Below are positions 46,834-55,886 of a stretch of DNA of 64,000 nucleotides, piece after piece (within the stretch, counting starts at the first letter, position 1; each line of letters starts with the position of its first letter). A program made the translations under genes and the position numbers. This DNA comes from Methylophaga sp. GTDB lineage: Bacteria > Pseudomonadota > Gammaproteobacteria > Nitrosococcales > Methylophagaceae. The notes below the pieces were generated by a model. That model had not been told where the DNA came from, ran no database searches, and saw only the letters and a program-made list of their open reading frames with translations. The DNA lies in contig NVWQ02000010.1 of assembly GCA_002733715.2 (NCBI GenBank), forward strand, positions 96,049-160,048, given 5' to 3'.

Positions 46834-48561
46834 ATGAAGAGTATATTATATACACCTTGCTACACTATCAACATGAGCCGATCATTGTCAGAAGCACTTT
46901 TCACCCCGTTTAAGCAATCTATTGAAGAATTTAGCTTACCTAAACGATTTACCTTTCCGTTTTACTACTCGCCACATCCGCTTTGTATTTTAGCTGCTAA
47001 AGAGCTTCAAGAATATATTGGGAATCACACAAATTGGCAGCACAACTTTGGATTGTCAGATGATAATCAAACGGCTGTTGGCAAGATGTTTGGTGTATTA
47101 CTGGTTAAAAATAAACAGGGTGAGATAGGCTACTTATCGGCCTTTTCAGGCAAAATAGCAGATAGTAATCATCACGCTCATTTTGTTCCACCCGTGTTTG
47201 ATATGTTGACCGAAGGTGACTTTTTCAGAACAGGGCAAGAAAATCTTAATCAGATAAGCCATCAAATTAAATCCTTAGAAAGCAATCCTGAACTTTCTAT
47301 GCTTGAACAGGCGTTAAAAGCAGAACAACAATCATCTAACATGCAGATAACAGCACACAGAACGAGCATGATTGAAGGTCGAAAAAATAGGAAAGAACAA
47401 AGGGTTAAAGCCGTAACACAGCTAAGTACAGGAGATTTTGTTGCCCTGAAAGATGAGTTAAGCACGCAAAGCATTAAACAAAAAAATAAGTTACGAGATT
47501 TAACGTTTTATTGGAATGAACGAATTAACAAAGCCGAAAAAAGTCTTAATTCTTTGCTCGATGAAATTATAAAACTCAAAAACAAACGTAAAGCATTATC
47601 AGCGGCCTTACAACAAAAATTATTTGATCATTATCGTTTTCTAAATAAACAAGGTGTTGAAAAAAGCTTATATGACATTTTTGACGATACAACACAGCAA
47701 ACACCACCGGCAGGAGCAGGGGAATGTGCCACTCCTAAATTATTGCAATATGCATTTAACAACAATTTAAAACCGCTAGCGATGGCTGAGTTTTGGTGGG
47801 GAAGTTCACCAAAATCAGCAATAAGACAACATAAGAATTTTTATGCCGCCTGCCTAGGAAAATGCCAGCCAATTTTAAGTCATATGCTAGAAGGCATAGA
47901 ACTCGATGATAATCCGCTATTGACCAACCCTGCTGCGGGCAAAACAATAGAGATTGTGTATGAAGATGATGATATGGTGGTCATTAACAAACCTGCCGAG
48001 TTTTTATCTGTGCCTGGCAAGAACATTGAAGATTCAGTTTATCTACGAATGAAGCAGCTTTATCCTAATGCTAAAAGCCCACTTATCGTACACCGCCTTG
48101 ATATGTCTACTTCAGGACTCATGGTTATTGGATTATCGAAACAAGCCCACAAGAATCTGCAAAAACAATTTATTAACCGCACAGTTAAAAAACGCTATGT
48201 CGCGTTATTAGATGGTCTTTTATCAAAAGATAACGGCATTATAAATTTGCCACTACGTGTTGATTTAGATGACAGGCCACGGCAATTAGTCTGTTATGAC
48301 TACGGCAAACCAGCAGAAACACACTGGCAACTAATAGAACAGAAAAAAGGTAAAAGCAAAGTATATTTTTATCCCAAAACAGGGCGTACACATCAGTTAA
48401 GAGTGCACTCAGCCCACATTAAAGGCTTAAATATGCCGATTGTGGGCGACGATCTTTATGGAAATAAAGACAAACGATTACACTTACATGCAGAATTTTT
48501 AGAATTTAGCCATCCGCTCACTAAAAAATTAATGACATTCCAAATTGAGGCTGAATTTTAG
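46834..48561 (+). CDS. RluA-family pseudouridine synthase with long N-terminal extension
   Basis: A 575-residue protein. The C-terminal ~220 residues are a RluA-type pseudouridine synthase with the catalytic aspartate in VHRLDMSTSGLMV (about residue 430) and the later KTGRTHQLRVH. The first ~350 residues are extra: a globular part with FPFYYSPHPLCILAAKELQ, and a long charged helical region (about 150-260) that looks like a coiled coil. This long form occurs in several gammaproteobacteria; the RNA target is not known. A second ATG at 46873 is a possible start. Confidence 0.88.
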   Translation: MKSILYTPCYTINMSRSLSEALFTPFKQSIEEFSLPKRFTFPFYYSPHPLCILAAKELQEYIGNHTNWQHNFGLSDDNQTAVGKMFGVLLVKNKQGEIGYLSAFSGKIADSNHHAHFVPPVFDMLTEGDFFRTGQENLNQISHQIKSLESNPELSMLEQALKAEQQSSNMQITAHRTSMIEGRKNRKEQRVKAVTQLSTGDFVALKDELSTQSIKQKNKLRDLTFYWNERINKAEKSLNSLLDEIIKLKNKRKALSAALQQKLFDHYRFLNKQGVEKSLYDIFDDTTQQTPPAGAGECATPKLLQYAFNNNLKPLAMAEFWWGSSPKSAIRQHKNFYAACLGKCQPILSHMLEGIELDDNPLLTNPAAGKTIEIVYEDDDMVVINKPAEFLSVPGKNIEDSVYLRMKQLYPNAKSPLIVHRLDMSTSGLMVIGLSKQAHKNLQKQFINRTVKKRYVALLDGLLSKDNGIINLPLRVDLDDRPRQLVCYDYGKPAETHWQLIEQKKGKSKVYFYPKTGRTHQLRVHSAHIKGLNMPIVGDDLYGNKDKRLHLHAEFLEFSHPLTKKLMTFQIEAEF

Positions 48562-48564
48562 ACT

Positions 48565-49152
48565 CTAATTTCCAGTGAACAGATAATAGTGATAGAAATA
48601 CACTTCGCGTATTAAAAATTTAAATTTCGCTTTAAATGAACGATAGCGTGTAGTGGGAGTAGGCGACGTAACTGCAGCAATATTTAAGTTTTTTGCTATG
48701 ATTGATGCGCGCTTTAAATGTAACGGATCACTGACAATAACTGCCGTACTTAAACCGCCTGAATTCATTAAAGCCTTCGCTTCAATAAGGTTGTCAACCG
48801 TGCTTCGTGAACGTGTTTCAATCAGAATATCCGCCTTTTTTACGCCTTTACGCAGTGCATATCTTTCTGCCACTTCGCTTTCAGAATACGGTGCGCCTTT
48901 TCCATATCCTCCGGTGAAAATTATCTTTGAAACAAGACCTTGCTGATAAAGTGACACAGCATGATCAATTCTTTCTTTAAACACGGGAGAAGGGTTTTTA
49001 TGATAGGCAGCAGCACCTAACACGATCGCATAATCAGATTTCACAGCATGATCTTGAGCACCATAATTCCAGATGCTGGTAGCAATAAAAACAAGCCACA
49101 CACAACTAGCGAGAAAGAACCATAACAATGATTTTCGGATACGACGCATCAT
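48565..49152 (-). CDS. YdcF/SanA-like DUF218 membrane protein
   Basis: A 195-residue protein with one N-terminal membrane helix (about residues 9-29) and a DUF218 domain. Landmarks are YAIVLGAAAYHKNPSPVFKERI (about 42-63), IIFTGGYGKGAPYSESEVAERY (about 78-99) and ETRSRSTVDNLIEAK. Relatives such as SanA and ElyC act in envelope or peptidoglycan precursor metabolism; the exact role is not defined. It converges with the pseudouridine synthase gene, 3 bases apart. Confidence 0.88.
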   Translation of the reverse strand: MMRRIRKSLLWFFLASCVWLVFIATSIWNYGAQDHAVKSDYAIVLGAAAYHKNPSPVFKERIDHAVSLYQQGLVSKIIFTGGYGKGAPYSESEVAERYALRKGVKKADILIETRSRSTVDNLIEAKALMNSGGLSTAVIVSDPLHLKRASIIAKNLNIAAVTSPTPTTRYRSFKAKFKFLIREVYFYHYYLFTGN

Positions 49153-49203
49153 ATCGACATTATACCCTTGAGGCGATGAAAATGCATATCCCTAAAATAA
49201 GGC

Positions 49204-49485
49204 CTAATGACGATAAATAGTTTCAATCAAATGGAAACCAAACTTAGTTTTAACAGGTCCATGAACAGTTAAAATAGCTTTCTTAAACACAACATTATCA
49301 AATGCTTTCAGCATGGTTCCTGGGCGAAACTCGCCTAACTCACCACCTTTTTTTGCTGATGATTTACACAATGAGTGCTTTTTAGCGAGCTTGGCAAAGT
49401 CTCCACCTTTTGCTAATTGTTGTTTAATTTTCTCTGCTTCTTCTTTTGTTTTCACCAAGATATGTCTTGCACATGCCGTCGCCAT
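49204..49485 (-). CDS. ppiC: Parvulin-type peptidyl-prolyl isomerase
   Basis: A 93-residue single-domain parvulin without signal peptide. Family segments are ARHILVKTKEEAEKI (residues 6-20), FAKLAKKHSLCKSSAKKGGELGEF (about 30-53) and KTKFGFHLIE (about 80-89). The size and order match E. coli PpiC. It acts in the cytoplasm on prolyl bonds. The start overlaps the stop region of the DUF1499 gene by one base. Confidence 0.93.
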   Translation of the reverse strand: MATACARHILVKTKEEAEKIKQQLAKGGDFAKLAKKHSLCKSSAKKGGELGEFRPGTMLKAFDNVVFKKAILTVHGPVKTKFGFHLIETIYRH

Positions 49486-49946
49486 TAGCTTCTTTCCTTA
49501 TATAGCTGTTTAAGTAACTCCACGCGTTTTTTATTGATACCCATATCACTATGACCAACACGTGATGCGGAACGAAGGTGAATAAGGTGTTGTCTGGCAT
49601 CAATCTTTATTTCTAAATCATCAACAAAACCAAACAGTGCTGATGTGAATGTGGCGGCAAGATAGCCATCACTTTCAGTTTGTACTGTGCCTCCTATTTC
49701 ATCAATAACCTTTTTTAAATTGAGTAAGGCAGAAGAGGTATTTTGAGTGAGAGTAATAGGGCTAATATAATGTTGCGTATCATCTTTGTGTTCACTGCAA
49801 ACACAATTAGGCTTATCAGGGCAGCTCGCTAGATTGTTTTCAATCAAACCAAGCGCTTTTCCTTGCTTAGATGCTGCTCCTTGTATAAAGAACCAGATAA
49901 TAACTGCGATGACAATGCAGGATAAAATAATGAAAAATATTTTCAT
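49485..49946 (-). CDS. DUF1499 domain membrane-anchored protein
   Basis: A 153-residue protein from ATG 49946 (a longer frame to 50021 is possible). It has an N-terminal hydrophobic anchor (about residues 2-22). The DUF1499 domain has the typical CPDKPNCVCSEH (about 41-52) and the DLEIKIDARQHLIHLRSASRVGHSDMGINKKRVELL block (about 108-143). The family is widespread and uncharacterised; extracytoplasmic location is expected. Confidence 0.87.
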   Translation of the reverse strand: MKIFFIILSCIVIAVIIWFFIQGAASKQGKALGLIENNLASCPDKPNCVCSEHKDDTQHYISPITLTQNTSSALLNLKKVIDEIGGTVQTESDGYLAATFTSALFGFVDDLEIKIDARQHLIHLRSASRVGHSDMGINKKRVELLKQLYKERS

Positions 49947-50195
49947 GACACTTGCTTCCATTGTACTGTTTCCATGAATGAACTCCAAAATATAACTCTT
50001 TTCGTGGTTCACTATCAACACGTGACTGTGTGATTTTACTTACTACTCTGGTATAAAGCCTGAAAATAGGAATAAAGTTTCTTTTGCAGGGGCTCGTGTT
50101 GGTTCATTTAGCGGATTAAAATTTACTTACTTGGCAGCAAGCCTTGCTGCAGTGATACTATAACGGCCATATTAATTTTAAACCGAAGCACCAAT

Positions 50196-50690
50196 ATGAG
50201 CATTTTAGTATTACAAATCATTATAAAGCAATGGGACAAGAGTCAGCGAACAAAACAGCATATTGAAGAAAGACAAAAAGCAGCGAACTATTATCCTATC
50301 GCATTTCCAGCTGCTTTTTATGCATTCGACAAGCAATGCATCATCGATCAGCATGGCGATGATCTGATCGGAAATCGACTGATTTATTCACAGCCCGATA
50401 GTCAGACCCTTCAGCTTGATCGGTTTAAAGTAAATTTAAGTAATAAGATACTTGAGTATAGTGAATCAGCTGATTCTGACATACAGCCTACGACAATAGG
50501 TTCACTCGACAACAGATGGAATCAGTGCACTTATAATTGGCGATATAGTGTCTACGAAGGTGGTTTTTATTATTGGCTGTATGAAGAAGTGACAATTAAC
50601 GCAATCTATCTAAACACCTTAGATGAAAACGTATTCATAAATACAGAACCAGAAAAGATTGTTAATTTAACGTCAAAATCCGCTTCATAA
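50196..50690 (+). CDS. Hypothetical protein
   Basis: A 164-residue protein without a clear signal peptide. It is rich in Tyr, Gln, Asp and Asn, with a weakly hydrophobic start and a Trp/Tyr-rich segment near residues 108-127 (RWNQCTYNWRYSVYEGGFYY). No family was recognised. It is flanked by DUF1499 and lipoprotein genes on the opposite strand. Codon use looks like that of its neighbours. Confidence 0.55.
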   Translation: MSILVLQIIIKQWDKSQRTKQHIEERQKAANYYPIAFPAAFYAFDKQCIIDQHGDDLIGNRLIYSQPDSQTLQLDRFKVNLSNKILEYSESADSDIQPTTIGSLDNRWNQCTYNWRYSVYEGGFYYWLYEEVTINAIYLNTLDENVFINTEPEKIVNLTSKSAS

Positions 50691-50694
50691 CTAT

Positions 50695-51042
50695 TTACAT
50701 TTCAGCAATAGCAATCACACTTTCTTCACATTGCATTTGTCTAAGCGCCTCATTATCAATATTGGCATAAAAGCTATTACTTTGAGGGAATGAAGAGAAA
50801 ATAGTCATATGTTGATATTTTTCACTAAACTTATCTTCAATTACACTGGCTTTTATATCTTTATCGATATACACCAAAAATCCGGGAGCGGGTTGATTAT
50901 CTTCAGAATTAATCATTATGGGCTCATCACATACAAAAGTGTCGCTTAGCGTCACCATATTAACGTCACCAGAATTATCGGTGCAACCGCCTACAACAGC
51001 GTATAAACCTAATATAACGAGCATTGAAAATATGTTTTTCAT
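50695..51042 (-). CDS. Hypothetical lipoprotein
   Basis: A 115-residue protein with a lipoprotein signal (lipobox VVGGC, Cys20). A short acidic domain follows with two further cysteines (FVCDEP, MQCEES) that may form a disulfide. No family was recognised. It stands alone on the minus strand, 100 bases before the end of the DUF945 gene. Confidence 0.65.
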   Translation of the reverse strand: MKNIFSMLVILGLYAVVGGCTDNSGDVNMVTLSDTFVCDEPIMINSEDNQPAPGFLVYIDKDIKASVIEDKFSEKYQHMTIFSSFPQSNSFYANIDNEALRQMQCEESVIAIAEM

Positions 51043-51142
51043 CTTTCATCCTCCAGTTATTTCAAAGATTGTTGCAATTCTTATTCCATTGGTCATTAAA
51101 CTAACTGAATAATGGCCCTCGATTAAGGTATGAATTTATGGC

Positions 51143-52606
51143 TTACAAGCCAAAGATTTCATCCCACGCCAAAGGCTGGTCACCAACCATATCTAAAAAT
51201 GGCACGGGCTGATCATTAAGCAGTAATTCGCCCGTATTAAGGTTTGCTATAGACTCATAGTGGTCATCCTTTTCAACAGCAAAGCCCATCATGATCGGCA
51301 TAGCAATGGCCTCTTCCAATGGTGTGCCAGCGAGCATGCCTTTATCAATATTGATGGCAAGTTGGCCTTGTATCGCAGTTGCAAGCTCTCTAACAGTTTT
51401 AAGTGAAAACAGTTGTTTCGCCTCGGTATAATTCAGGTCAAGATTGACCGTTGCATTGCCTGTTTCATTGCTTATCTCTAAAATGGATTGGGTATTCACG
51501 CCTTGCTTAATCATTTCACCTAAAGCTTGATAATAAGCGACCATTGATGACGTTATTGCATCATAATTAATATCGGCATCATCGCTATTAAGCATCATCA
51601 TTTGTGAACGACTCATCTCTTGTTCTTGATCTAGCAGTTTAATGACCGCAGTTCGCTCAATTCCGTTAATACTACCGCCCATATGCACCTTAGAATCAGG
51701 AAATTCAAACCCCGCTTCAGCTGATTTTATTTGCATATTATTAATATCGAATGTAGCTGAGGCATTCATTAAGCCATTATCTTGTTCAGCAGAAGAGACA
51801 ATGCTCATATCAGTAAAGGCGACATCGGTACCTTTGCCATCAGAAAACAAGACGCTAGGAATTGTAATAGCAATTTTGCCATCAAGAAGGGAGCTTTTAT
51901 AAAGTTCATCTGCATCTATATCAATCGTTGATGCAGCCATGGTCATATCAAATTCTTCATCACCATCAAGACCTTTCATTTTTATTTCACCCATCTTCAT
52001 TTCACCCTTCATTTGGGTTCCTTGAATATTGCTTGTAATGTCGCCTGAGAGGCCAGCAAAAGAAAGTTCAAATTCTTCTTCCGCCAACGCTTCACCTGTT
52101 AACTCTGCAATCTGTGCGGCATTAATAGAAAAGGGTGCAACCGTAAAGTCAGTCTCAATCATATCGCCAGCACCTGTGGTAACGCCTGAAACAAAAGGTT
52201 CTGCATCACCAAAAAATGAAGTGATAATAGAATTTACTTCTTCAGAAAGTGATGATTGGTCAAGCGTTGTAAGGATATAGCTAGAGCCTGTTTTAATACC
52301 GTTAGGCGTCATCATCACTGGGCCATGATATATCTTATGATTTAGCCCAATCTGAATAGGCTGCGCGTCTTTATCACCAAAAAAGCTAGTGTCAATGGTG
52401 AAAACAGACTGTGCTGAGCTCTGCGTAAAGCCTTTTTCGAATGATTTCTTTTCTATATTAAGAAACGGAGCAACCTCAGATGTTTGCTGATTTGATTGCG
52501 CCAGCATCTCATCTAATACCGCTTCGGTGTTTTGTGATGTAAACCAAGTGGCACCCGCCCAAAGTGCAGGAATGAGAAGAAGAACGGGGAGGAGTAGTTT
52601 TTTCAT
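51143..52606 (-). CDS. YdgA/DUF945 family envelope protein
   Basis: A 487-residue protein with an N-terminal anchor or signal (residues 1-18). It has a long beta-rich domain of the DUF945 type: NIEKKSFEKGFTQSSAQSVFTID near residues 50-72, and repeated strands such as GEMKMGEIKMKGLDGDEE. Members are found in the inner membrane facing the periplasm. No function is established. Length is typical for the family. Confidence 0.85.
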   Translation of the reverse strand: MKKLLLPVLLLIPALWAGATWFTSQNTEAVLDEMLAQSNQQTSEVAPFLNIEKKSFEKGFTQSSAQSVFTIDTSFFGDKDAQPIQIGLNHKIYHGPVMMTPNGIKTGSSYILTTLDQSSLSEEVNSIITSFFGDAEPFVSGVTTGAGDMIETDFTVAPFSINAAQIAELTGEALAEEEFELSFAGLSGDITSNIQGTQMKGEMKMGEIKMKGLDGDEEFDMTMAASTIDIDADELYKSSLLDGKIAITIPSVLFSDGKGTDVAFTDMSIVSSAEQDNGLMNASATFDINNMQIKSAEAGFEFPDSKVHMGGSINGIERTAVIKLLDQEQEMSRSQMMMLNSDDADINYDAITSSMVAYYQALGEMIKQGVNTQSILEISNETGNATVNLDLNYTEAKQLFSLKTVRELATAIQGQLAINIDKGMLAGTPLEEAIAMPIMMGFAVEKDDHYESIANLNTGELLLNDQPVPFLDMVGDQPLAWDEIFGL

Positions 52607-52683
52607 GTGTTTAGTCCTTAAACGAGTATTAGAGTAAATTTAAGTGTTCAATAATAAAAAAAGATGAAAGCTAAGTCCATCGA

Positions 52684-53433
52684 CTAACGCAATGTTCTGC
52701 TAAATAAGTTCAACGCTAACTGATAAGCCAAAGTGGCGGTTTGGCCATCATAACGACCGTCATCTTGTTCATCACGCATAAAAGCATGTGCCGCATTAAA
52801 CTCATGCCATGTAAGGGTAATATCCGTTGCATTGAGCGCTGTATAAATTTTAGCTAGGCCTTCTGCTGGCACATGATTGTCTTGCTTGCCCCAAATCATG
52901 CATAACTCACCTTTAATATCATCCACGCGATCCATGCTGTGCTGACCAGTCGCATTAGGAATAACTTGAACATGCAAATCAGTAGCATAAAAACAAGCTG
53001 TGCCTTTCACCTCCGGCTGTAAAGCAGCACGAAATGCAAGGTGACCGCCAATGCAAAAACCCATCGCACCAATATGACCATTGCACCAGTCTTGTTGCTG
53101 TGCAAACTCAATTAATGCGACATTGTCGGTGTCATAGCCCTGCACATCTTTAGTGTGTTTATCGTCGTTACCTTTCACACGCCCCGCATCGTCATAACCC
53201 AACACCGTGCCAATAGGATTCAATTCATGAAACACCTCAGGCACCAGCACAGCATAACCATGACTCGCTATCAACTTAGCGGCACGTTCAATCGGCCCCG
53301 TTTGTTGGAAAATTTCAGAATAAAATAAAATAACAGGGTAGCTTGCATCAGCATCCACATCAGGACGGTGAATATAAGTACGCATCACACCTGTTGGTGT
53401 GTCGATATCAGCAAAATGGCTTTGAATTTTCAT
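52684..53433 (-). CDS. Dienelactone hydrolase family protein
   Basis: A 249-residue alpha/beta-hydrolase. The nucleophile is Cys127 in GFCIGG, as in true dienelactone hydrolases, which use Cys-His-Asp. The His is in NAAHAFMRD near residue 216 and the Asp in the MIWGKQDNHVP segment near 190. The substrate is not known; members act on cyclic esters or related carbonyl compounds. No aromatic-degradation genes are adjacent. Confidence 0.9.
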   Translation of the reverse strand: MKIQSHFADIDTPTGVMRTYIHRPDVDADASYPVILFYSEIFQQTGPIERAAKLIASHGYAVLVPEVFHELNPIGTVLGYDDAGRVKGNDDKHTKDVQGYDTDNVALIEFAQQQDWCNGHIGAMGFCIGGHLAFRAALQPEVKGTACFYATDLHVQVIPNATGQHSMDRVDDIKGELCMIWGKQDNHVPAEGLAKIYTALNATDITLTWHEFNAAHAFMRDEQDDGRYDGQTATLAYQLALNLFSRTLR

Positions 53434-53461
53434 ATTGTTCTCATTGTGTGTTTATTGGACG

Positions 53462-53782
53462 TTAAGTAAAGTTGACTTGCATTATCTCCATAATAAAGGC
53501 TTCGGAGACTTGGGCAAGTTCATATTCTGAAGATGAATAAATTTCACCTTCCTTATTACCCAACGTGATGCTTACAACATCGGGTTTATCATCATGGAGC
53601 AGAAGAACGATCTTTTTATCAAGAACAACGCAATCAATGGTGATTGCATCCGCTTTCATACCTTGCTTACGTAGGGTTTTATCCATAATCCCCATTAAGG
53701 TATCGATATGTTCAACTTTGCTATAGAACAGATCATTCGCCCTAGCAACAATCTCTGATAAATCTTGTAATTTACTATTCAT
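53462..53782 (-). CDS. Hypothetical protein
   Basis: A 106-residue soluble protein with predicted helices at residues 1-45 and beta strands at 45-85 (ITIDCVVLDKKIVLLLHDDKPDVVSITLG), ending in a helix. No family was recognised. It lies between the dienelactone hydrolase and a cupin gene, all on the minus strand with short gaps. Confidence 0.6.
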   Translation of the reverse strand: MNSKLQDLSEIVARANDLFYSKVEHIDTLMGIMDKTLRKQGMKADAITIDCVVLDKKIVLLLHDDKPDVVSITLGNKEGEIYSSSEYELAQVSEAFIMEIMQVNFT

Positions 53783-53813
53783 TTTTAATACTTAGCGAAT
53801 AGGGCGGTACGCA

Positions 53814-54164
53814 TTATTTGAAAATTGATTTAATGGTATTTGACCAGATAGTCAATTGATTAAAGAAACATTTAACAAATTTGCCGTCAATGTGTTTATA
53901 TTGTTTTTTAAGCGGTTTTTTCACTTCCCAACTGCCTTTAAAGCCGTTTGGAAATACCACTAAATCACCTGCTTTAAAACTAACAACAGGGCTGCCATCT
54001 TCAGGTGTCATTTCGCATTCACCCTCTAAAATAAGTGCAGTTTCTGTAGTAACGAATTCCCACGGGAATACCGATACTTCTTTTTGCCATGTTGGCCAGT
54101 TAGCCGTACCCAATTTTTTTAAAAGTGCTTCACTTGGGTTGCTATCAACGGTAATTTTGTTCAT
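53814..54164 (-). CDS. Cupin (DUF861-type) protein, copy 1, with extended C-terminus
   Basis: A 116-residue small cupin. The beta-barrel core runs from WPTWQKEVSVFPWEF to GDLVVFPNGFKGSWEVKKPLKKQYKHI (about residues 90-95). Compared with the second copy at 56200-56478, which stops right after the same KKHYQHF position, this one continues for about 22 more residues. That is consistent with loss of the original stop codon. Metal-binding His positions are not obvious in this subfamily. Its 5' region is duplicated at 55764-55845. Confidence 0.85.
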   Translation of the reverse strand: MNKITVDSNPSEALLKKLGTANWPTWQKEVSVFPWEFVTTETALILEGECEMTPEDGSPVVSFKAGDLVVFPNGFKGSWEVKKPLKKQYKHIDGKFVKCFFNQLTIWSNTIKSIFK

Positions 54165-54226
54165 GTTATTCCTAAAGTTTTAGTGTGTTGCCCAAAATCG
54201 AAATGATTTGAGATGTTTAATAATTT
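54144..54226. repeat. Cupin 5' region, duplicated at 55764-55845
   Basis: The first ~20 bases of cupin copy 1 and about 60 bases upstream of it match 55764-55845 at most positions, including the identical CATGTTATTCCTAAA and ATGATTTG blocks. Confidence 0.8.
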
Positions 54227-54266
54227 GTTGAAAATAAAGAATTAACTATTCAAGATAAGTTAAACA

Positions 54267-54815
54267 TTACATCCAGGTTGCAGAACTTAATTTACGATGA
54301 ATTTTAGACGATAGCTCTGGATTATTAGGCGCTAACATCTTAGCCACATTAATGATCATTTCTCGAGCCGCCGTCTCTTTATAGTCAGGATCAATGTCTA
54401 TGACTTTGAAGAGATGATCGACTGCCTCCGTGTAACTCCTCTCTGCGATTAAGCACGTAGCTAAATCAAAATGTGCATCACAATTATTGGGCTCAGCGAG
54501 TAATAATTGTTGCAGTTCTGCTTTGCCTTGTGTTTTTGTGGCGAGCTCTAAAAAAGTTAACTGCCCCATTAACGACTTACCCATAGCACTGTCTTTCGAC
54601 TCATCGGGTAATTGATTAAACAAGCCTTTAGCTTGTTCAAATTCATTTAAATCTATAAAAATTTGTGTCATATCCATTGCAACATCGATATTGGAAGGTT
54701 CTAGCTGCATCGCATGTGTCAGTAGCGCTACCGCCGCTAAGGTGTCCCCGGCCATATGCTTGTCTCGTGCTTGTTGACGGGCATCGTCAATTTCTTTATT
54801 TTCTGGTTTTGTCAT
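54267..54815 (-). CDS. TPR protein resembling the C-terminal half of CnoX/YbbN
   Basis: A 182-residue soluble helical protein. It has a TPR pair at about residues 12-75 (DTLAAVALLTHAMQLEPSN) and a C-terminal part (about 115-182) with NNCDAHFDLATCLIAERSYTEAVDHL, ending SSKIHRKLSSATWM. This resembles the tetratricopeptide tail of YbbN, which in E. coli follows a thioredoxin domain. No thioredoxin domain is encoded here. Whether it is a remnant or a distinct family is open. Confidence 0.7.
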   Translation of the reverse strand: MTKPENKEIDDARQQARDKHMAGDTLAAVALLTHAMQLEPSNIDVAMDMTQIFIDLNEFEQAKGLFNQLPDESKDSAMGKSLMGQLTFLELATKTQGKAELQQLLLAEPNNCDAHFDLATCLIAERSYTEAVDHLFKVIDIDPDYKETAAREMIINVAKMLAPNNPELSSKIHRKLSSATWM

Positions 54816-54952
54816 TTTTAAAACTCTTGTAGAACCCAGCCGCTATCGCGGAGAACAGATTAGATTAACATCATTGTTTATCGCATAATTTTACCACAGC
54901 TATTATTTTAGCTGTTTTGTTCTGATAGAAAATAAAGCTAAAACAGAGTCAT

Positions 54953-55588
54953 TTACTTCCTGGAGCGAGTCAGGCGTTTTATAAATCCCTCACGCGAGCC
55001 AGCATTGATCCAGCCGGTAGCGATCGTCTTACTCAGTTCGTTATTCACCCGACCACGATGAATGTGAGAAGGTGAAGCCGGAAAGATCACCAACTTTCCC
55101 CGCTCCGCCACTTCATGATGCTTCTGCCAGTGGAATTCCGTGCCGGCCTCCGCTACAGAGTCGCAGTAGAGGATCCAGGCCAGCACGCGGTTCACTGGCT
55201 CGGTGAACTCGTCACTAATCGTCCAATCGCAGTGCCACTGCCGGAAGCCCTCACCGGGAGCGTAACGCTGCAGGTTGAACACCGGCATCACAAATAACTC
55301 CTGGTCAGGGCAGACCTGCCGGAACATAGGCCGCTCTTGCTGGTAGCGCTCTAGGCCTGCTGAGACACCCCGCACGATCAGTTCTGCAAGAGCTGAAGCC
55401 TCAGGATCAGAACGACCGTTCGCCACAAGGCTGATGTCCGTCGAAACTTTGGCGGGCTCCGCGTCGCTGCCGCCGGGACCGAAGGCCACGCCCGGCCGCT
55501 GCAGGTCCTGCCGCCGCTCAAAGAAGGCCATGACATCATCAGCCACAGCCTCAAAGCCAGCATTATGGTAGCGACCAATTAGTTGCAT
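54953..55588 (-). CDS. 2-oxoglutarate/Fe(II) oxygenase of the prolyl-hydroxylase type, GC-rich
   Basis: A 211-residue protein. The iron-binding HxD is His119-x-Asp121 in FRQWHCDW, preceded by NLQRYAPGEGF. The distal His is in the SPSHIHRGRV segment (His175 or His177), with Arg180 and Lys187 as candidates for 2-oxoglutarate binding. VAEAGTEFHWQKH and KLVIFPAS complete the double-stranded helix pattern. The gene is visibly richer in G and C than everything around it, so acquisition by transfer is likely. Its start lies inside a small upstream frame (55579-55725). The ribosome-binding site AAGGAG is well placed. Substrate unknown. Confidence 0.85.
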   Translation of the reverse strand: MQLIGRYHNAGFEAVADDVMAFFERRQDLQRPGVAFGPGGSDAEPAKVSTDISLVANGRSDPEASALAELIVRGVSAGLERYQQERPMFRQVCPDQELFVMPVFNLQRYAPGEGFRQWHCDWTISDEFTEPVNRVLAWILYCDSVAEAGTEFHWQKHHEVAERGKLVIFPASPSHIHRGRVNNELSKTIATGWINAGSREGFIKRLTRSRK

Positions 55589-55725
55589 ATTGAGGACTCC
55601 TTACAAGCAACGGTAATTCGGCCATCCAGCCGATCCACAAACTGTTTAAGGCTGCCGCGATCGCTTTTACTTTCAGTAGACAGCTCGACTGAAGCCGTCA
55701 GAAGTGCTATTTTGCTCTGTTTCAT
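55579..55725 (-). CDS. Possible 48-residue peptide gene coupled to the oxygenase
   Basis: A short open frame starting ATG at 55725 and ending TAA at 55579-55581, overlapping the first 10 bases of the oxygenase gene. The peptide begins MKQSKIALLTASVEL and has two cysteines in its last ten residues. It shares the GC-rich composition of the oxygenase. No good ribosome-binding site precedes it, so it may be an untranslated accident. Confidence 0.35.
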   Translation of the reverse strand: MKQSKIALLTASVELSTESKSDRGSLKQFVDRLDGRITVACKESSICN

Positions 55726-55763
55726 GCTGCACTGAATGCTGTTAATAAACATCACTTCCAGAG

Positions 55764-55783
55764 ATCGACTGTAATTTTTTCAT
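55764..55783 (-). pseudogene. Truncated 5' remnant of a second cupin gene
   Basis: Reading the minus strand from CAT at 55781-55783, the first ~20 bases match the beginning of cupin copy 1 (ATGAA-AAAATTAC-GT-GAT) with one base missing, which shifts the frame. The match then stops and the GC-rich segment begins. The upstream leader also matches copy 1. The best reading is a cupin paralogue cut off by insertion of the oxygenase segment. Confidence 0.6.
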
Positions 55784-55845
55784 GTTATTCCTAAAATTTA
55801 GAGTATTGTCCAGAATCAAAATGATTTGGGATGATTAATTAATGT
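55764..55845. repeat. Second copy of the cupin 5' region
   Basis: Partner of 54144-54226, in the same orientation, about 1.6 kb apart. The two copies enclose the TPR gene and the oxygenase gene. Confidence 0.8.
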
Positions 55846-55886
55846 ACTGGCATTATAAGGGTAGCATCTTCTTTAATCCTGAACAT

